The translations under genes were made by a program, and so were the position numbers. A stretch of DNA of 34,910 nucleotides from Acidimicrobiaceae bacterium (GTDB taxonomy: Bacteria > Actinomycetota > Acidimicrobiia > Acidimicrobiales > RAAP-2), in the NCBI GenBank assembly GCA_027306585.1, contig DAHUZJ010000018.1, positions 1 through 34,910 of the forward strand, given 5' to 3'. Below the pieces are notes generated by a model. The model searched no databases and was not told where the DNA came from. It worked only from the letters and a program-made list of their open reading frames with translations. Below are positions 26,148 to 32,943 of this stretch, piece after piece. Every line of letters starts with the position of its first letter. Position 1 is the first letter of the stretch.

Positions 26148-26767
26148 CCGGGTTCGCCCAGCAGGAGCGCCAGGCGCTGTGCGACCTGCTGCTCGAGGTC
26201 GGGCCCGACGCGCCGACGCTCTGCGCCGGCTGGCAGGCCAAGGACCTTGCCGCCCACCTCGTGGTGCGCGAACGCCGGCCGGATGCCGCCGGCGGGATCG
26301 TCGTCCCGGCGCTGGCGGGCTACCTCGAGCGTGTCCAGCGGGGTGTACGCGACGGCCGAAGCTGGCCGTCGCTCGTCGACCAGGTCCGGCACGGCCCGCC
26401 GTTGCTGCTGCGGTACCTCGACGACCCGATCAACACCGCCGAGTACTTCGTCCACCACGAGGACGTCCGCCGGGCCGCCCCGGGCTGGCAGCCGCGCACG
26501 TTGCCGCCAGCCCTCGAGCGGGCCCTCTGGAGCCGCGCCCGGATGGCCGCCCGGATGGCCGGTCGGAAGGCCGGTGTGGGTCTCCGGGTGACGTCCCCGG
26601 GCTTCGGCGAAGCCGCCGGACCGGCCGGCAGCCCGTCGGCCACGGTCGCCGGCCCGCCGGGGGAGCTCCTGCTGTTCCTCATGGGCCGCCAGCAGGTGGC
26701 CAGGGTGGCGGTCACCGGGGACGACGACGCCTGCACCCGGGTGAAGGCGGCCGACCTGGGGCTGTGA
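26144..26767 (+). CDS. TIGR03085-like metal-binding protein (DinB/maleylpyruvate isomerase fold)
   Basis: A 207-aa protein resembling the actinobacterial TIGR03085 group, four-helix bundles of the DinB / mycothiol-dependent maleylpyruvate isomerase type. It begins with FAQQERQALCDLLLEVGPDAPTLCAGW, where W is followed by DLAAHLVVRE (first His), and later has EYFVHHEDVRRA, the usual second metal-ligand site. The C-terminal half (LRVTSPGFGEA, GPPGELLLFLMGRQQVA) matches the small beta lobe of these proteins. The GTG overlaps the crgA stop, implying co-translation. Function is unknown; a mycothiol-linked role is only a family-level guess. Confidence 0.78.
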   Translation: MTGFAQQERQALCDLLLEVGPDAPTLCAGWQAKDLAAHLVVRERRPDAAGGIVVPALAGYLERVQRGVRDGRSWPSLVDQVRHGPPLLLRYLDDPINTAEYFVHHEDVRRAAPGWQPRTLPPALERALWSRARMAARMAGRKAGVGLRVTSPGFGEAAGPAGSPSATVAGPPGELLLFLMGRQQVARVAVTGDDDACTRVKAADLGL

Positions 26768-26822
26768 CCCGCCCGGAGCCCGATGCGGCCGGGCGCCCCG
26801 TGGCGCTCCGGCTCGGCGGGGG

Positions 26823-27293
26823 CTACGCCTCGGCGCCGGGAGAGGCGAGGCCGTGACCTTCGTCGAGCACCGCGCCACCCGGCCCGCCGGGGTCGAGGGT
26901 GCCGTCGGCCACCATGGCCTGGAGCCGCTGGACGACCCGGTGCTCGATGATGAACGCCAGGAACGGCAAGAACCCGGCGGCGATCATGGCGACCATCTGC
27001 AGCAGGGTGAAGCGGGCCCGCCGGGCCAGGTCGACCGCCGTCAGCAGGTAGACGATGTAGAGGAAGCCGTGGATCGGTCCCACGATCGTCGCCACCTGGG
27101 GGATTGTCGCCCCGTACTGCAGCGGGACCCCGAGCAGCACCAAGACGAGCAGGCCGACGCCGACGACGTAGGCCATCACCCGGTAGCGCACGATGGCGCC
27201 CGACAACCCCTCGAGCGGGTCGTCGAGGTCGCCGGGGCGGGCGTATCCCGGGGCCAGCCGGCTGGCCAGCCGGCGGATGCTGCCGTCGCTCAT
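26823..27293 (-). CDS. DUF3817-type integral membrane protein
   Basis: A 156-aa protein with four hydrophobic segments: YRVMAYVVGVGLLVLVLLGVP, IVGPIHGFLYIVYLLTAVDL (with the HG-x-x-Y pattern of DUF3817), LLQMVAMIAAGFLPFLAFI and flanking turns. DUF3817 proteins are small actinobacterial membrane proteins without an assigned function. The ATG at 27293 follows GGAGG by five bases and overlaps the stop of the upstream gene (ATGA). An alternative in-frame ATG at 27305 would add four residues. Confidence 0.82.
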   Translation of the reverse strand: MSDGSIRRLASRLAPGYARPGDLDDPLEGLSGAIVRYRVMAYVVGVGLLVLVLLGVPLQYGATIPQVATIVGPIHGFLYIVYLLTAVDLARRARFTLLQMVAMIAAGFLPFLAFIIEHRVVQRLQAMVADGTLDPGGPGGAVLDEGHGLASPGAEA

Positions 27294-27682
27294 CTCGTCC
27301 TCCATGACCTGGGCCCCTTTGCGGCCAGCTCGGCGAGCCGGTCGTTGTACGCGGTGAGCGCTTCGTCCTCGTCCTCCCGCCGGCGGACCGGTGCGGTGGC
27401 GCTGCCGGCGGGCGGCGCGGGGGTCGCCACGGCCGGCACCCGCCGAAGCCGCTCCTGGGCCCGCCGGCCCACCTGCTCGGGATCGGTGTGGACCAGTGCC
27501 CACCAGCCCCAGACGCCGATCACCGCGAACGCTGGCCACTCCGCGGAGTACAGGTAGCTCAGCGTGTTGCCGCTGAAAGCGCGGTGCACCTGCCACCAGA
27601 AGGCCAACAGACAGCCCGGCAACCACACGAGCAGCGCGACGTGGAGCAGCACCGCTCGCCGGGACAGCCATCGCTGGCGCAC
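27290..27682 (-). CDS. Small actinobacterial membrane protein, unknown function
   Basis: A 130-aa protein with two membrane helices (VLLHVALLVWLPGCLLAFWWQ and WPAFAVIGVWGWWALVH) and a basic, charged C-terminal region (AQERLRRVPAV and onward). The W-x-x-x-RA-SGN-x-x-SY-x-x-x-x-EWPAFA pattern recalls a conserved family often found beside DUF3817 genes in actinobacteria, but I cannot name it. The GTG start is preceded by TAGGCT with a seven-base gap and no ribosome binding site, so it looks leaderless. It is translationally coupled to the DUF3817 gene. Confidence 0.75.
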   Translation of the reverse strand: MRQRWLSRRAVLLHVALLVWLPGCLLAFWWQVHRAFSGNTLSYLYSAEWPAFAVIGVWGWWALVHTDPEQVGRRAQERLRRVPAVATPAPPAGSATAPVRRREDEDEALTAYNDRLAELAAKGPRSWRTR

Positions 27683-27689
27683 GGCGACG

Positions 27690-27695
27690 AGCCTA
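27690..27695 (-). promoter_or_regulatory. Leaderless-type -10 box before the small membrane protein gene
   Basis: TAGGCT on the minus strand ends seven bases before the GTG at 27682; no ribosome binding site lies between them. Confidence 0.55.
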
Positions 27696-27745
27696 ACGAC
27701 TCGCCCCCCGGCGCCCTTCGCGCCCCCCGGCCCGGACCGGCGCTG

Positions 27746-28924
27746 TCAGCCCAGACGTTCGATGACCGTGGCGTTGGCGAGCCCGCCGCCCTCGCACATG
27801 GTGAGGAGACCGTAACGACCGCCGGTGCGCTCCAGCTCGTGGACGAGGGTGGTCATGAGCTTGACCCCCGAGGCCCCGAGCGGATGGCCGAGGGCGATGG
27901 CGCCCCCGTTCACGTTGACCCGGGCCATGTCCGGGTGCAGCTCCTTCTCCCATGCCAGGGGCACCGAGGCGAACGCCTCGTTGATCTCGACGAGGTCGAT
28001 GTCGTCCATCGCCAGCTTGGCCCGCTCGAGCACCGCCCGCGTGGCCGGGATGGGGCCGGTCAGCATCGTCACGGGGTCCACGCCCGCCAAGGCGAAGGCG
28101 TGGAAGCGGGCCCGTGGCGTGAGACCGAGGGCGTTGGCCTTCTCCTCGCTCATGACGAGGACGGCCGCCGCCCCATCGGTGATCTGGGAGGAGCTCCCGG
28201 CGGTGACCTTGCCGCCCTCCTTGAAGGCGGGCTTCAGGTTGGCAAGCGCCTCCATCGAGGTGCCGGGCCGAATTCCCTCGTCCGTGACCAACAGCTCGTC
28301 GGTGTCCTGGCCCTCGTCGTCCCGCACCGGCACGGGGACGATCTCCCGATCGAAACGGCCCTCGGCCGTCGCCCGGGCGGCCTTCCGGTGGCTCGCCACC
28401 GAGAAGGCGTCGAGGTCCTCGCGAGAGAGGCCCCACTGGTCGGCGATCATCTCGGCCCCGATGCCCTGGTTGACGAGCCCGCCGCGCTCGGCGTAGCGGG
28501 CCATCATGCGCGGCCCGAACGGCAGGCCCAGCTCCCGGACGATCGAGGCGCCCATCGGCGTACGGGTCATCGATTCGACGCCGGCGGCGACCACCACGTC
28601 GTAGGCGCCGGCCATGACGCCCTGGGCGGCGAAGTGCAGGGCCTGCTGGGAGGACCCGCACTGGCGGTCGACGGTGGTGGCGGGGACCGACTCGGGCCAT
28701 CCGGCGGCCAGGACGGCGTTGCGGGCCACGTTGAGGCCCTGCTCGGCGACCTGCATCACGCAGCCGGTGATGACGTCGTCCACCAGCGCGGGGTCGAGGC
28801 TGTTGCGCTCCTGGAGGGCCCTCAGCGGCTCGGAGGCCAGGTCGACGGCGTGCCAGTTCCTGAGCTTGCCGTTGCGCCTTCCCCCGGCGGTGCGGACGGC
28901 GTCGACGATGACGGCGGTGGTCAT
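27746..28924 (-). CDS. Thiolase / acetyl-CoA C-acyltransferase
   Basis: A 392-aa thiolase that cleaves or forms 3-ketoacyl-CoA. The acyl-enzyme Cys89 is in VDRQCGSSQQA; NEAF (315-318), His347 in GGAIALGHPLGASG and Cys377 in MCEGGGLANATVIE complete the active site. The CEGGGLANA ending is typical of degradative, steroid or fatty-acid type thiolases (FadA5/FadA6 group) rather than PhaA. No beta-oxidation neighbours flank it, so the substrate is unclear. The ATG has AGGAGG five bases upstream and the gene diverges from the thioesterase. Confidence 0.93.
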   Translation of the reverse strand: MTTAVIVDAVRTAGGRRNGKLRNWHAVDLASEPLRALQERNSLDPALVDDVITGCVMQVAEQGLNVARNAVLAAGWPESVPATTVDRQCGSSQQALHFAAQGVMAGAYDVVVAAGVESMTRTPMGASIVRELGLPFGPRMMARYAERGGLVNQGIGAEMIADQWGLSREDLDAFSVASHRKAARATAEGRFDREIVPVPVRDDEGQDTDELLVTDEGIRPGTSMEALANLKPAFKEGGKVTAGSSSQITDGAAAVLVMSEEKANALGLTPRARFHAFALAGVDPVTMLTGPIPATRAVLERAKLAMDDIDLVEINEAFASVPLAWEKELHPDMARVNVNGGAIALGHPLGASGVKLMTTLVHELERTGGRYGLLTMCEGGGLANATVIERLG

Positions 28925-29051
28925 GTGGTCCTCCTGTGCGCCAGCGCGCCGGCGGGACCGTGCCGGTGCGATGGAGCCATGCTACCGGCGGTCCCCGCGG
29001 CCGCTCCGTGCCCCGCCGCCCTCGGTTCGCCCCCGGCGGCGGGGTGCCCGG

Positions 29052-29057
29052 TAGGGT
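29052..29057 (+). promoter_or_regulatory. Leaderless-type -10 box before the thioesterase gene
   Basis: TAGGGT ends seven bases before the ATG at 29065, with no ribosome binding site in between. Confidence 0.5.
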
Positions 29058-29064
29058 GCCGGCC

Positions 29065-29535
29065 ATGGCACCGGGGGGCGAGGCCGATGGGGGGAGCGCC
29101 CGGCGGGACATGGATCGATGGCTGGGTGACGGGGGGATGCCGCTCCTCGGCACGGTCGGCGGGTCGCTCGACGGCTACGGCGTCGACGGCGAGGACCTGG
29201 GATGGGTCGAGGGGGTCTTCGAACCGCAGCCGTTGGCCTGCAACCCGGCCGGCACGGTGCAGGCCGGGGTCCACGCCCTGCTCCTCGACGCCTGCATGAA
29301 CTTCGCCATCAACGCCGCCCTCGCCGGCCCCGACCGCACCCGCGGCACGCTCGAGCTCAAGGTCGAGACGATGCGGCCGGCGGTCCCCGGACGCCGGTAC
29401 CGGCTGCGGGGCGAGGTCGTCCGCATGGCCCGCCAGGTGGCCTATGCCGAAGGCACGATGCGGGACGGGGAGGACCGTCTGGTCAGCCGGGCGACCGGGA
29501 CGTTCCTCTTGCATCGTCCGGCGCCGCAAGGCTGA
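29065..29535 (+). CDS. PaaI-like hotdog-fold thioesterase
   Basis: A 156-aa hotdog protein of the PaaI/YdiI type, which hydrolyses acyl-CoA thioesters. The helix-containing core shows NPAGTVQAGVHALLLDACMNFAINAAL, where the polar residues after the V-H region and the Asp of LLLDACM occupy the usual active-site positions, then GTLELKVETMRPAVPGRRYRLRGEV and the last strand ATGTFLLHRP. The ATG is fixed by the TAGGGT box. Its last 53 bases overlap the end of the opposing SDR gene. Substrate unknown. Confidence 0.82.
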   Translation: MAPGGEADGGSARRDMDRWLGDGGMPLLGTVGGSLDGYGVDGEDLGWVEGVFEPQPLACNPAGTVQAGVHALLLDACMNFAINAALAGPDRTRGTLELKVETMRPAVPGRRYRLRGEVVRMARQVAYAEGTMRDGEDRLVSRATGTFLLHRPAPQG

Positions 29536-30553
29536 CGGCCGCCGCCCGGCCGACGGGGCCGCCCGCGCCGGCCTGGCGCTCGCCGAGGGCGTAGGTCACC
29601 CCGGTCAGCTCCTCGGAGAGCGCCCACAGCCGCGCCGCGTCGTCTGCACGGGTGGCATGCCGGCTCGGCTCGACCCGCGCCGGCGGGCCGAACTGCTCGA
29701 AGGGACCGCCCGGGCCGTAGAGGGCGCCGCCGGCCACGCCGGGAGCGGTGGCGGCGTAGAGGGTGGGGAGGGCCCCGGCCTCGGCCGACCGACCGAAGTG
29801 GGCCGACAGTCGCCCGGCCCGTGCCCGCCATCCGGCGGCCCCGAGCAGCGGTCCGTTGGCGGTGAGCTCGGTGCGGGCGACCCCGGGGTGGGCGGCTACG
29901 GCGAGGGTGGCGGCCCCGGCGGCACGCAGCCGGCGGTCCAGCTCGGCGGTGAAGAGCAGGTTGGCGAGCTTGGTGTTGGCGTAGGCGAGCCACGGGTGGT
30001 AGGTGCCGCCCAGGCCCTGCAGCCCGTCGGCGCTGCCCAGGCGCAGGGCTCCCATGCGATGGGCCGCCGAGCTGACCGTCACCACCCGCGACCCGCTCGT
30101 GGTGAGGAGCAGGTCGAGCAGCAGCCCGGTGAGGGCGAAGGGCCCCAGGTGGTTGGTGGCGAACTGGCGCTCGAAGCCGTCCTCGGTGAGGGCGAACGGC
30201 GTGGCCATGACCCCGGCGTTGTCGACCAGGACGTCCAGGCGGTCGAGGCGGTGGTGCAGCTCGGCGGCCGCCGCGCGCACCGACGCCTGGGCGGCGAGGT
30301 CGAGGTGGACCACCGCCGGGGTGGCGTCCGGAGCGGCCGACCGGACGCGGTCGGCGGCCCACCGGCCCCGGTCCGCGTCGCGGCAGGCGAGGACGACATG
30401 GGCACCCCGGCGCGCCAGCTCGAGGGCCGTGGCGAGGCCGAGGCCGCTGTTGGCGCCCGTGACCACCGCGGTCCTGCCGGTGAGGTCGCCGATGTCCTCC
30501 GCCCGCCAACCCTTGCGACGGCCGCCTGCCGCGGGCGGCGCGGTCTGTGCCAC
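29483..30553 (-). CDS. Short-chain dehydrogenase (retinol dehydrogenase-like SDR)
   Basis: A 356-aa NAD(P)-dependent oxidoreductase with a Rossmann fold. TGANSGLG (32-39) binds the cofactor; DNAGVMA is the NAG motif, and the catalytic residues are Ser161 or Ser162 (VTVSSAAH), Tyr191 and Lys195 (YANTK). The CRD after the second strand and the AHPGVARTELT segment match the retinol-dehydrogenase / protochlorophyllide-reductase-like subgroup, which usually prefers NADPH. Substrate unknown. The GTG lies six bases after the pirin stop, suggesting co-transcription. The C-terminal 18 codons overlap the opposite-strand thioesterase. Confidence 0.9.
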   Translation of the reverse strand: MAQTAPPAAGGRRKGWRAEDIGDLTGRTAVVTGANSGLGLATALELARRGAHVVLACRDADRGRWAADRVRSAAPDATPAVVHLDLAAQASVRAAAAELHHRLDRLDVLVDNAGVMATPFALTEDGFERQFATNHLGPFALTGLLLDLLLTTSGSRVVTVSSAAHRMGALRLGSADGLQGLGGTYHPWLAYANTKLANLLFTAELDRRLRAAGAATLAVAAHPGVARTELTANGPLLGAAGWRARAGRLSAHFGRSAEAGALPTLYAATAPGVAGGALYGPGGPFEQFGPPARVEPSRHATRADDAARLWALSEELTGVTYALGERQAGAGGPVGRAAAVSLAAPDDARGTSRSPG

Positions 30554-30559
30554 CGCTGG

Positions 30560-31522
30560 TCAGTCCCCGATGTGCTCGGCGGGGATGGCGCCGAGCCGCC
30601 CGGCGTGGAAGTCCTCGAACGCCTGGGCCAGCTCCTCCCGGGTGTTCATGACGAACGGTCCGTAGGCGGCCACGGGTTCACGGATCGGGCGTCCCCCCAG
30701 CACCAGCACCTCGAGGTGCGGGGTGTTGCTGTCCGACGTCGTCGAGGCGGTGACGGACAGGGTGTCACCCGGGCCGTGGACCGCCAGCTGGCCCGTGGTG
30801 ACGGGCTGGCCCTCGGGCCCCACCTTCCCGTTCCCCGCCAGGACGTAGACGAGCGCGTTCTCGTCGGGCGCCCACGGGAGGACCAGGCGGGCGCCGGGGC
30901 TGACCGTGGCGTGCACCAGCGTGATGGGCGTGTGGGTCACCCCAGGGCCCGTGTGGCCGGCCAGCTCGCCGGCGATGACCCGGACGAGCGCGCCGCCATC
31001 GGGCGAGGCCAGGAGGGTGGGCGCGTGTGGGCCGATGTCCTGGTAGCGCGGCGCCACCCACTTGTCGCGTGCGGGCAGGTTGACCCACAGCTGGATGCCG
31101 TGGAACAGCCCGCCCGTGGCGATCAGCTCCTCCGTCGGTCGCTCGATGTGCAGGATGCCCGCTCCGGCCGTCATCCACTGGGTGGCCCCGTTGGTGATGA
31201 TCCCGCCGCCGCCGATCGAGTCCTGGTGCTGGAAGACGCCGTCGATCATGTAGGTGACCGTCTCGAACCCCCGATGCGGGTGCCACGGGGTCCCCTTGGG
31301 CTCACCGGGGCCGTAGTCGACCTCCCCCATCTGGTCCATGTGGACGAACGGGTCGAGATCGGCGAGGCTCACGCCGGCGAAGGCGCGCCGGACCGGGAAG
31401 CCCTCGCCCTCGAGGCCACGTGGCGCAGTGGTCACCTGGCGGACGGGGCGGGTCCTGGTGGTGCCCGGGTCCGGCTCGGCGATCCTCGGCAACGTCAACG
31501 GGTCTGCGGTCACTGCGGGCAT
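30560..31522 (-). CDS. Pirin family protein
   Basis: A 320-aa bicupin of the pirin family; members bind Fe and some act as quercetinases. The metal-binding pattern is complete: His81 and His83 in WHPHRGFETVTYMIDG, and His125 and Glu127 in GAGILHIERP. The C-terminal cupin (DENALVYVLAGNGKVG, LGGRPIREPVAAYGPFVMNT) carries the family GRP-x-x-EPV-x-x-GPFVMN signature. The ATG at 31522 has AGGAGG about nine bases upstream. It precedes the SDR and may regulate or support the same pathway, which is unknown. Confidence 0.93.
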   Translation of the reverse strand: MPAVTADPLTLPRIAEPDPGTTRTRPVRQVTTAPRGLEGEGFPVRRAFAGVSLADLDPFVHMDQMGEVDYGPGEPKGTPWHPHRGFETVTYMIDGVFQHQDSIGGGGIITNGATQWMTAGAGILHIERPTEELIATGGLFHGIQLWVNLPARDKWVAPRYQDIGPHAPTLLASPDGGALVRVIAGELAGHTGPGVTHTPITLVHATVSPGARLVLPWAPDENALVYVLAGNGKVGPEGQPVTTGQLAVHGPGDTLSVTASTTSDSNTPHLEVLVLGGRPIREPVAAYGPFVMNTREELAQAFEDFHAGRLGAIPAEHIGD

Positions 31523-31652
31523 CTCGGCGGACCTCCTCGCTCGGTACGGCGGGTCAACGTCGGGCGGGCAGCGGGCATTCCCGCCCTGCCCCGCGGTGGC
31601 CCTCCGCCCACCGTCGGTCCCCGGCGGCCACGCGCGCTCGGCGCTCCGAGGC

Positions 31653-32171
31653 TCAGCACACCGGGTGCAGCCGCCCGGTGTCGAGGTCGAGCACCGCGCC
31701 GGCCACCGCCACGTCGCGGAGGTAGGCCCAGGACCGGATGCGCTGGACGTCCGCCCGCAGCGACGCCTCTTGGTCCTCGGTCGTGAGGAAGGCGATGCTG
31801 CGCGTGTCGGGGCCACCGGCACCGGCGATGGCCTCGTGGACGCTCGCCTCGGGGCCACCGGCCATCCGGCACCGGGTGTGGGCCACGACCATCACCCGCC
31901 GCACGTCGAGGAGGTAGGTGGCGAGCACGAGGGTCCGCAGCACGTCGTCCGTGACCCGGGCGCCGGCGTTGCGCAGGATCTTGGCGTCGCCCGGCACCAA
32001 CCCCAGCGTCGCCAGGGGGTCGATGCGCGAGTCCATGCACGTGAGCACGGCGAGGTGCTTGGCCGCGCGACCTTCGAGCCCTCGGGCGTGGTACGTGGCG
32101 GCGTACGCCTCGTTGGCCGTCAGGACGTCGTCGAACGCGCTCGTGCTCGGGGTGGTGGCGTCGGGAGCCAT
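31653..32171 (-). CDS. Beta-class carbonic anhydrase
   Basis: A 172-aa zinc enzyme for CO2/bicarbonate exchange. Zinc ligands are Cys45 (TCMDSRIDP), His98 and Cys101 (VVAHTRCRMAGG); Asp47 and Arg49 form the conserved catalytic dyad. The RNAGARVTDDVLRTLVLATYLL helix is typical of the compact actinobacterial type resembling Rv1284. The usual HHTDCGM appears here as AHTRCRM, so the residues around the second Cys differ. ATG start with a TAGGCT box seven bases upstream, suggesting leaderless expression. Confidence 0.93.
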   Translation of the reverse strand: MAPDATTPSTSAFDDVLTANEAYAATYHARGLEGRAAKHLAVLTCMDSRIDPLATLGLVPGDAKILRNAGARVTDDVLRTLVLATYLLDVRRVMVVAHTRCRMAGGPEASVHEAIAGAGGPDTRSIAFLTTEDQEASLRADVQRIRSWAYLRDVAVAGAVLDLDTGRLHPVC

Positions 32172-32178
32172 GGCCAGC

Positions 32179-32184
32179 AGCCTA
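32179..32184 (-). promoter_or_regulatory. Leaderless-type -10 box before the carbonic anhydrase gene
   Basis: TAGGCT on the minus strand ends seven bases before the ATG at 32171. The -35 region falls on the edge of the octamer repeat array at 32202-32249. Confidence 0.55.
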
Positions 32185-32201
32185 GGGTGCGGCTCCGCGC
32201 C

Positions 32202-32249
32202 GGCCGACCGGCCGACCGGCCGACCGGCGCACCGGCCGACCGGCGCACC
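32202..32249. repeat. GGCCGACC octamer tandem array
   Basis: Six 8-base units: GGCCGACC three times, GGCGCACC, GGCCGACC, GGCGCACC. The last unit joins a perfect palindrome GCGCACCGGTGCGC (32243-32256). It lies just upstream of the carbonic anhydrase -10 box, where a -35 element should be. Confidence 0.85.
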
Positions 32250-32293
32250 GGTGCGCGCCGGTCGATTCGGCAGCGCGCCCGTCTCGGCAGGGA

Positions 32294-32320
32294 ACGGCGC
32301 GGCCGGGGAGCCGGCGCCGT
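32294..32320 (-). terminator. Hairpin at the trxA 3' end
   Basis: ACGGCGC and GCGCCGT form perfect 7-base arms around a 13-base loop that can pair further (GGC/GCC). It touches the trxA stop codon on the leftward strand. No T-run, so termination is tentative. Confidence 0.4.
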
Positions 32321-32754
32321 CAGACGGTGTGCTGCGCCCGACCCGCCGGCACGTGCCCGTTGTGGGACGCCGACTCCCTGGTCGCTGCCGCGTCGGCCTG
32401 CTGCTCCTCCACCTTGCGGTGCACCTCGGCCATGTCCAGCCCCTGGACCTGGGAGATCAGGTCCTCGAGCACCGGTTGGGGCAGGGCCCCGGGCTGCGAG
32501 AACAGGAGCACCTGCTCCCGGAACACCATCAGCGTCGGGATCGAGCGAATGCCCAGCGCACCTGCCAGCTCCTGCTCGGCCTCCGTGTCCACCTTGGCGA
32601 AGACGACGCCCGGGTGCTCCTCGGACGCCTTCTCGAAGATCGGACCGAACCTGCGGCACGGTCCGCACCACGACGCCCAGAAGTCGATCAGCACGGTGTC
32701 GCTGCCTTCGATGAGCTGCTCGAACCCGTCCTTCGTCACGTTGACCGTTGCCAC
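32320..32754 (-). CDS. trxA: Thioredoxin with C-terminal extension
   Basis: A 144-aa thioredoxin. The redox site is Cys30-Gly-Pro-Cys33 in DFWASWCGPCRR, and the cis-proline is Pro73 (SIPTLMVF). The core of about 105 residues is normal, and about 35 charged residues extend the C-terminus (VEEQQADAAATRES and onward), longer than standard TrxA. The GTG start (32754) has GGAAGGAGAG a few bases upstream; the open frame farther upstream is spurious. There is no thioredoxin reductase nearby. A CsoR-like palindrome lies about 80 bases upstream. Confidence 0.93.
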   Translation of the reverse strand: MATVNVTKDGFEQLIEGSDTVLIDFWASWCGPCRRFGPIFEKASEEHPGVVFAKVDTEAEQELAGALGIRSIPTLMVFREQVLLFSQPGALPQPVLEDLISQVQGLDMAEVHRKVEEQQADAAATRESASHNGHVPAGRAQHTV

Positions 32755-32833
32755 GAATGCTCTCCTTCCGCTGGCCGCCACCGCCCGTCGCGCGGTACCC
32801 GGTGCACGGCTTCGTCGGAAGACGACAACGTAC

Positions 32834-32849
32834 ATACCCCCGTCGGTAT
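32834..32849. promoter_or_regulatory. CsoR/CstR-like operator palindrome (ATACC-N6-GGTAT)
   Basis: ATACCCCCGTCGGTAT: 5-base arms with a C-run in the middle, resembling the ATACCC...GGGTAT operators of the CsoR/RcnR/CstR family. It is 80 bases upstream of trxA and overlaps a possible leftward -10 (TATGTA). No CsoR-family gene is visible in the window, so the regulator would have to be encoded elsewhere. The match is by eye only. Confidence 0.4.
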
Positions 32850-32931
32850 TCCCGGCGGTGGTCGTCGGGTGACCCGCTCGCCGCCCGGGGGCCTCGCCGA
32901 CGTGGGCCGGAGCACGGCACCGGCGGTCGCT

Positions 32932-32937
32932 TAGCAT
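32932..32937 (+). promoter_or_regulatory. Leaderless-type -10 box before the acyl-CoA synthetase gene
   Basis: TAGCAT ends six bases before the GTG at 32944; no ribosome binding site is present. Confidence 0.55.
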
Positions 32938-32943
32938 GCCCGG

